From CALZIK01 sp046756565 (lineage in GTDB: Bacteria; Acidobacteriota; Thermoanaerobaculia; Multivoradales; JAHEKO01), in the NCBI GenBank assembly GCA_046756565.1, contig JBHHWO010000002.1, positions 1 through 64,000 of the forward strand: 64,000 nt of DNA, read 5' to 3'. Under the pieces are notes generated by a model that was given only the letters and a program-made list of their open reading frames with translations, did no database searches and was not told where the DNA came from. The position numbers and the translations under genes are program-made. How positions within the stretch are numbered: position 1 is the first letter of the stretch; each line of letters starts with the position of its first letter. Shown here piece by piece: positions 59,492 to 64,000 of this stretch.

Positions 59492-60592
59492 TTAGGGCGG
59501 GAACAGCACTCGACTCTTGATCTCGAGGGCCAGTATCCGATTGAAGTGCTCCGTGGGGTGGAGAGTCTCGGGATCAATATAGAGAGCAGAGCTTGCAGAG
59601 TCGAGATTTCGATCCGCTGCCGCAACGTCCTTGGACCAGATGTGTGGCACGTGATTCTCTTCGAGCCACTGGCGAAGAAACTCCTCTCGCCAGTCGGTGC
59701 CGCCAGACAGCGGGTTGTCCGTGGGACGATCTCCGTGGAAGACAAGAAAGACGAATCCAAGGTCAGGTCTCCTCAACTCGGCGAGGGCCGCAGAGAGAAT
59801 CTTCTCGTTGACTTCGAGCTTTTGCTTCCGATAGTGGCTCTCTCTTCGAAGCCTCAGAGAGAGCCACGACGGCAGCAGATCGCCGAAGACAGCTCGTCTG
59901 TACAGGTAGGAAACCACTCGAGGTGGGTGGCTGGCAAAGAACGCTTCTGCTTTCTCGTTGATGAGCGTCGCTTCCAGCTCGAGAGCGCCATCCACAACCT
60001 GGAAGCGGGGCTTCTGGCCTAGCCGGACCGAGAGAATGCTGCGGTCAAGGTCGTAAGTGAGCAGACTGAAGACTACGAATGGATCGGAAAAGAGATCTAC
60101 GGATTTCTGCAAAAGGAGAAAAGACTGGTCCAGGCCGTAGCCGCCAACTCCGTAGTTGAGCAAGTAGTTCTCGCTGTTGAACTGTGAATCAGCATTGAGC
60201 AAGTCTTCGAAGCAGGGAACGCTGTCGGTACAAGCGGCAAATGAGTCGCCGTAGAGGAGGACAGGCCGCCGTCGGCCGAGTTGAGGCGAGTCGCGATGAC
60301 GAAAAGTCGTGCGAGAGAAGTTCCCCACCCAGCCTAGAGCCGGGTGCGCTCGCCGAGGCGGTTTGAACACGCCATCGAAGATGAAATACAGCTTCCAGTA
60401 GAGATCCTCAGAGAGGTAGTCCGCGTAGAGAGCGGGGTCTCTGAGGCTCTCAAAGCGATCGCCTTCACTGAACAGGACGGTTCGATACCCAAGCTCTACA
60501 AAGATGAGAGAAAGGACCAGGGACGCCGCGAGCAAGCAGAACGATTGCTGCCGTCGCGTCAGGGCTCGAATGCTCTCAGAACAGGTCACCAC
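59492..60592 (-). CDS. Membrane-anchored SGNH/GDSL-type hydrolase
   Basis: A 366-residue protein starting at GTG with one N-terminal membrane helix (residues 16-36). The rest would be exported. The SGNH blocks are present though spaced: block I LLYGDSFAAC (Ser in GDS, about residue 114), a later NYGVGGYGLDQS (Gly block), and near the end ETLHPTEHFNRILA supplying the catalytic His with a preceding Asp. Between them is a FVVFSLLTYDLDRSI strand. Such proteins are esterases or carbohydrate O-acyl hydrolases, often acting on surface polysaccharides. It is convergent with the GntR gene (18 bp apart) and stands alone. Substrate unknown. Confidence 0.75.
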   Translation of the reverse strand: MVTCSESIRALTRRQQSFCLLAASLVLSLIFVELGYRTVLFSEGDRFESLRDPALYADYLSEDLYWKLYFIFDGVFKPPRRAHPALGWVGNFSRTTFRHRDSPQLGRRRPVLLYGDSFAACTDSVPCFEDLLNADSQFNSENYLLNYGVGGYGLDQSFLLLQKSVDLFSDPFVVFSLLTYDLDRSILSVRLGQKPRFQVVDGALELEATLINEKAEAFFASHPPRVVSYLYRRAVFGDLLPSWLSLRLRRESHYRKQKLEVNEKILSAALAELRRPDLGFVFLVFHGDRPTDNPLSGGTDWREEFLRQWLEENHVPHIWSKDVAAADRNLDSASSALYIDPETLHPTEHFNRILALEIKSRVLFPP

Positions 60593-60635
60593 TCGCCGCT
60601 GTTGGCCAGATTTGCTTCAGCACGCCCGCTCGGAG

Positions 60636-60805
60636 TCAGGCTGCCGGGAGGTTCATCCGGCGCAGGAGCTCGTCGAAGCGGGAATCATGCCGAAGCGGTT
60701 GAAACCAGTCCCAGACAACGGATCCAAGGAATCCAGGCGTGCGGAGACTCGTAGTTGAGCCAGTGGAAGGCCTCATCGCGCAGGCTTGCTCCGGTCGACT
60801 GGCCC
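60636..60805 (-). pseudogene. Remnant of the C-terminus of a TPR Ser/Thr kinase
   Basis: On the reverse strand, RDEAFHWLNYESPHAWIPWIR (about 60800-60735, one frame) followed in the next frame by WFQPLRHDSRFDELLRRMNLPAA and a stop at 60636. This is the usual end of Acidobacteriota TPR kinases (AF.WLE.A......W...K.DP.FD.LR.DPRF..LLRRMNLP), broken by a frameshift and lacking everything upstream. It abuts the 2-oxoacid oxidoreductase stop at 60805. Confidence 0.6.
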
Positions 60806-61683
60806 TACATGGTCTCGGCCAGGATCTCGCTGAAGATTTCGAGGTCGAGTCCGATTGGCTGATCGACCAGCGGTCCCCGCTGTAGAACCGGCTCGCTGTC
60901 GTCGTAGATCGGACGCTCGTCCTGATACAGCAGCCCGATCGGGATCTGCTCTCCGAACTCGAGCGACTTCTCCATCGCGGCCATGAAGTCGTTGGTGTCG
61001 TGCCCCTGTTCCTCGAGCTTGTAGAGGCGCTCCTTGAACCAGCCGTAGGTGTTGAGCTTGTTGAAGGTGACACAGGGGCTGAAAACGTCAATAAGCGAGA
61101 AGCCCCGGTGGTCGATCGCCGCCGAGACGAGCTGTGACATGTGCTTGGGCTCTCCCGAGAAAGCACGCGCCACGTAGGTGGCTCCCGTGGCTAGAGCAAG
61201 AGCGAGCGGCTGGATGGGCTTCTCGACGTTTCCACGCGGTGTGCTCTTGGTCTTGTGTCCTTCGAGAGTGGTCGGCGACGCCTGGCCGGTGGTCAGGCCG
61301 TAGATCTCGTTGTCCATGACGATGTAGGTCAGGTTCAGGTTGCGCCGCATGGCGTGGATGAAGTGCGCCATACCGATGCCGTAGCCGTCGCCGTCGCCAC
61401 CCACCGCGATGACGTGGAGATCGTGGTTGGCGAGCGCGGCGCCGGTAGCCACCGGCAGGGCGCGGCCGTGGAGGCTGTGGACGCCATAGGTGCGAATGAA
61501 CCCCGGCAGGTTGGACGAGCAGCCGATTCCCGACACGACCAGAACATCGTGCGGCTGGATGCCGAGCTCCAATATGGCTTCCTTGAGCGACTTGAGGACG
61601 CCGAAGTCCCCGCATCCGGGGCACCAGTCGGGGTGGACCTGGCCTTCGAGGTCTTTGATGGATTGGACTTCCAGAATTGCCAT
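60805..61683 (-). CDS. korB: 2-oxoacid:ferredoxin oxidoreductase, beta subunit
   Basis: A 292-residue thiamine-diphosphate subunit from the ATG at 61683 (AAAGGG ribosome site). The first Fe-S cysteines are in HPDWCPGCGDFGVL (residues 19-24), with another in SGIGCSSNLPGF. The TPP/Mg motif GGDGDGYGIGMAHFIHAMRRN and downstream VMDNEIYGLTTGQASPTT are complete, and SPCVTFNKLNTYGWFKER matches KorB-type enzymes. It catalyses CoA-dependent oxidative decarboxylation of 2-oxoglutarate (or another 2-oxoacid) with ferredoxin as acceptor, and may run in reverse. It follows the alpha subunit by 40 bp. No ferredoxin or delta subunit is beside it; the ferredoxin at 19815 is distant. Confidence 0.92.
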   Translation of the reverse strand: MAILEVQSIKDLEGQVHPDWCPGCGDFGVLKSLKEAILELGIQPHDVLVVSGIGCSSNLPGFIRTYGVHSLHGRALPVATGAALANHDLHVIAVGGDGDGYGIGMAHFIHAMRRNLNLTYIVMDNEIYGLTTGQASPTTLEGHKTKSTPRGNVEKPIQPLALALATGATYVARAFSGEPKHMSQLVSAAIDHRGFSLIDVFSPCVTFNKLNTYGWFKERLYKLEEQGHDTNDFMAAMEKSLEFGEQIPIGLLYQDERPIYDDSEPVLQRGPLVDQPIGLDLEIFSEILAETM

Positions 61684-61723
61684 TGGGTTTACCCTTTCCG
61701 TTGTGCGCGACCGACAAGAAGAC

Positions 61724-63712
61724 TCACAGCTCCTGCCACCCGTGGATCGAGCCCGTTTCCATGCCAATGGTGAGCTTGCCCTGGGGCTCGAGGTCGGCAC
61801 GCCCGACGATCTCGACCTCCCAGACCGGCTCGCCGCGGCCGTTCTCATCGAGACGCTCCATCCGATTCGGCCGCGACTTGTCGGCCAGGTGGACCCGGAT
61901 GTAGTGGTACGCGATCTCGCGCGCCTCGTCTTCCTGAACGCTCAGGTCTTCCGGCCGACCGTCCAGAATCGCCTGGACGCGCTCGACGATACCGCCCGGC
62001 TCGAAGGGCTCGCCGTCGTACCTGGTGATCAAATGATCGGCCGTGAAGCCGGTTTCGGCACGCAGGTGACGGCGGAACTGGCCGGTGAAGTTTCCTTCGA
62101 CCACGATCGTTCGCCGGCAAGTCTCGAGAATCGCCATAGTCTCGTTCCCGTGAAAGGGGTGCAGGTACTTGAAGTGCAGCTGATTGGCCGCGATACCCGC
62201 CTCGTTCAGACGAGCGACGGCTTCGGCGATGACGCCCCAGCTGGACCCCCAGCCGATCAGGGTCACGTCGGCCTCGGTCGCTCCCTCGAGCACCGGCGGA
62301 GCGAGCGCGGCCAGCACTCCATCCATCTTGCGCATGCGCTTCTCATGCATCTTGCGTCGTATGGCGGCGTTGGTGTGCTCGTCGCTGATCAGAACACCCT
62401 GCTCGTCGTGGTCGTCGGTGGGCGCGACATGAACGGCGCCCGGGGTGCCCGGCCTCGCCCGGGGCGAGATGCCGGAGGGTGTCAGGCGGTAGCGCTTGTA
62501 ACCGTCGTTGGCCGACGTGGAGTCGCCGACGTCGGTCACCCACTCTCCGCGCTCGATCGGCACGTCATGGGTGAGCAGCTCGGGGTCGATGGTGGAGCGG
62601 TGCTCCGCCAGTAGCAGGTCGGTCATGATCAGGACCGGTAGCTGGAACCTCTCGGCCAGGTTGAACGCCTCGACCGCCGTGTAGTAACAGTCACGGGCGT
62701 CGCAGGGCGCGATGATCACGCGCGGATAGTCCCCTTGCGAGGCGCCGTAGATCTGGTTCAAGTCGCCCTGTTCGGTTTTGGTCGGCAAGCCGGTCGAAGG
62801 GCCGCCTCGGGTTACATTGACGATCACGACCGGGGTCTCGATCATGCCGGCCATGCCAATAGCCTCGGTCATGAGGGCGAAGCCCCCGCCCGACGTCGCG
62901 CACATGGCTCGTACTCCCGCCTGCCCGGCTCCAATCGCCAGATTCACGACCGCGAGCTCGTCTTCCGCTTGTTTGACCACCACGCCTACCTTTTCGCTGT
63001 GGGCGGCCAACCAGTGCAGGATGAAAGAGGCCGGGCTCATCGGGTAGGCCGAGTAGAATTTGCAGCCTCCGGCTACGGCTCCCAGAGCAGTCGTGAGGTT
63101 CCCGGTGACCACCGGGCGGCGTTTACGAGTGAAGTTCCACTCGTACCCGAGCGTGTCGGTTTCGCGTACAGCGTGATCGTAGCCCGCTCTCAAGGCCTGC
63201 GCGTTCTGGTCGATCACCTCGGCGGGCTTGTGTTTGAAGGTCTCGGCGATGAGCTCGCGCGTGACCTCGATCTCGAAGCCGGCCAGATGAAGAAGCGCTC
63301 CGAGCAGCACGGTGTTCTGCATCACCGGCAGAAGTCGGCCCATGTCGCGGGTGAGATCCTTTACCGGCACCGCCATGACCTGGACACCGGCTGGGACCAG
63401 GCCCGGTTCCCAGCTCACCCGCGACGAATTGAGCAAGATCGCGCCGCCCGGATCGACCTCACGAGCGTGCCGCTCGAAGCTGTCCTCCCCGAGAACCATC
63501 AGCAGATCGAGACGGTCGCCGTGGCTGTGGACCTTGTCCTCCGAAAACCGCAGCTTGAGCCAGGTGTGGCCGCCTCGGATGAGAGACTGATAGCTGTTGT
63601 AGGCGAAAAGATGAAGACCCAGCCGCGCCCCTGATCGCGCGAGCGTGTCGCCGGTCTTATCGAGGCCGTCGCCTGCAGCGCCGGCGATGCCTACAGTCAG
63701 TTCTGTAGCCAT
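61724..63712 (-). CDS. korA: 2-oxoacid:ferredoxin oxidoreductase, fused gamma-alpha subunit
   Basis: A 662-residue protein. Residues 1-190 are the gamma domain (LTVGIAGAAGDGLDKTGDTLARSG, YNSYQSLIRGGHTWLKLRFS), fused to the alpha domain with YPMSPASFILHWLA, KQAEDELAVVNLAIGAGQAGVRAMCATSGGGFALMTEAIGMAG and TRGGPSTGLPTKTEQGDLNQIYG. The C-terminal part has LIGWGSSWGVIAEAV and VVEGNFTGQFRRHLRAETGF. This is the two-subunit KorAB architecture typical of 2-oxoglutarate ferredoxin oxidoreductases in aerobic or facultative bacteria. Substrate choice between 2-oxoglutarate and branched 2-oxoacids cannot be settled from motifs. It heads the operon, so its promoter should lie in 63713-64000. Confidence 0.93.
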   Translation of the reverse strand: MATELTVGIAGAAGDGLDKTGDTLARSGARLGLHLFAYNSYQSLIRGGHTWLKLRFSEDKVHSHGDRLDLLMVLGEDSFERHAREVDPGGAILLNSSRVSWEPGLVPAGVQVMAVPVKDLTRDMGRLLPVMQNTVLLGALLHLAGFEIEVTRELIAETFKHKPAEVIDQNAQALRAGYDHAVRETDTLGYEWNFTRKRRPVVTGNLTTALGAVAGGCKFYSAYPMSPASFILHWLAAHSEKVGVVVKQAEDELAVVNLAIGAGQAGVRAMCATSGGGFALMTEAIGMAGMIETPVVIVNVTRGGPSTGLPTKTEQGDLNQIYGASQGDYPRVIIAPCDARDCYYTAVEAFNLAERFQLPVLIMTDLLLAEHRSTIDPELLTHDVPIERGEWVTDVGDSTSANDGYKRYRLTPSGISPRARPGTPGAVHVAPTDDHDEQGVLISDEHTNAAIRRKMHEKRMRKMDGVLAALAPPVLEGATEADVTLIGWGSSWGVIAEAVARLNEAGIAANQLHFKYLHPFHGNETMAILETCRRTIVVEGNFTGQFRRHLRAETGFTADHLITRYDGEPFEPGGIVERVQAILDGRPEDLSVQEDEAREIAYHYIRVHLADKSRPNRMERLDENGRGEPVWEVEIVGRADLEPQGKLTIGMETGSIHGWQEL

Positions 63713-64000
63713 GTCAATTCCGAGATCCGTGACGTAGCTCTATGTCCGACCGTGAGCTTCAGTGGGTTCTGCTCCCTCTGTCAGGTTGCCTAACACATTA
63801 TCTTAGCATTACTCAGCGAAGCTCGGGGCGAGGATCGTGGTACGTCACCCGCACCGAATAACGGTTTTGAAGGCTGGCGAGAGCCAACTGACCACAACAG
63901 TCGACAACTCATGCAAATCCCGGTTGAGCGCTGGTTCCCGGCGAATTGGCCGCTACGTGCGGCCTGATCGCACTTCTCACTCGACGGTCTTCGCTGGCCG
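63713..64000. other. Upstream region of the oxidoreductase operon
   Basis: No coding frame, RNA gene or clear repeat is seen. The only AT-rich island, about 63790-63815 (TAACACATTATCTTAGCATT on the plus strand), lies about 80-100 bp upstream of the start at 63712 and probably holds the leftward promoter (a GATAAT-like -10 on the reverse strand), without a convincing -35. Confidence 0.35.

Overview
The window is a high-GC, gene-dense chromosomal segment from an uncultured-type Gram-negative bacterium, most likely an Acidobacteriota member. The reasons are the combination of TPR-bearing Ser/Thr kinases, a kinase-associated ECF sigma factor, an Oar-like TonB receptor barrel, CRTAC1/ASPIC-UnbV proteins, multihaem cytochromes, and very frequent GTG/TTG starts. 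There is no rRNA, tRNA, integrase, transposase or CRISPR to fix the taxonomy, so this is inference from gene content.

Layout. 1-2621: a TetR repressor, its probable operator and its probable target (a secreted FG-GAP protein cut by the window edge), then a DUF418-type membrane protein. 2733-6490: a kinase/FGE-like/hydrolase triple fusion, followed by the severed C-terminus of a TonB receptor. 6691-17440: an Rrf2 regulator, a palindrome-covered promoter, and a tightly overlapping run of eight genes. These encode a CRTAC1 lipoprotein, a one-haem HzsA-like protein, a three-haem MauG/YVTN protein, a two-component-type propeller, a RidA-fold protein with chorismatase-like residues, two periplasmic ligand-binding proteins and a DAHP synthase. 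17469-19630: a second CRTAC1 protein and a small exported protein. 19815-36516: an electron-export locus, read leftwards. It has a beta-propeller and an OmcE-like tetrahaem cytochrome behind a consensus sigma-54 promoter. These are followed by a cupredoxin-like protein, an octahaem lipoprotein, a very large outer-membrane barrel, an NHL/thrombospondin-3 protein, a 14-haem cytochrome and a ferredoxin. A sigma-54 response regulator, a histidine kinase with a Cys-rich PAS domain, a second cupredoxin-like protein and a Crp/Fnr regulator sit beside it.

37357-48513: a strictosidine-synthase-like protein and a TPR kinase, a decayed outer-membrane protein, two tail-fibre-like secreted proteins, and an ECF sigma factor with its own TPR kinase. 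A 42-bp element occurs three times here and a broken second copy of the sigma gene is present. 48510-59473: two divergent operons. One has a TonB receptor, CoA transferase, N-carbamoylsarcosine-amidase-like hydrolase, VOC protein and HMG-CoA-lyase-like protein. The other has hydantoinase A, hydantoinase B and a GntR/HutC regulator. Together they look like a catabolic locus for a hydantoin- or creatinine-like compound. 59492-64000: an SGNH hydrolase, the remnant of a kinase C-terminus, and a two-subunit 2-oxoacid:ferredoxin oxidoreductase.

The strongest candidate for something new is the 19815-36516 locus: a predicted nanowire-type cytochrome and a porin-cytochrome conduit apparently controlled by a redox-type two-component system through sigma-54. 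Second is the 7393-17440 operon, which couples a shikimate-entry enzyme and a chorismatase-like protein to periplasmic haem proteins and binding proteins.
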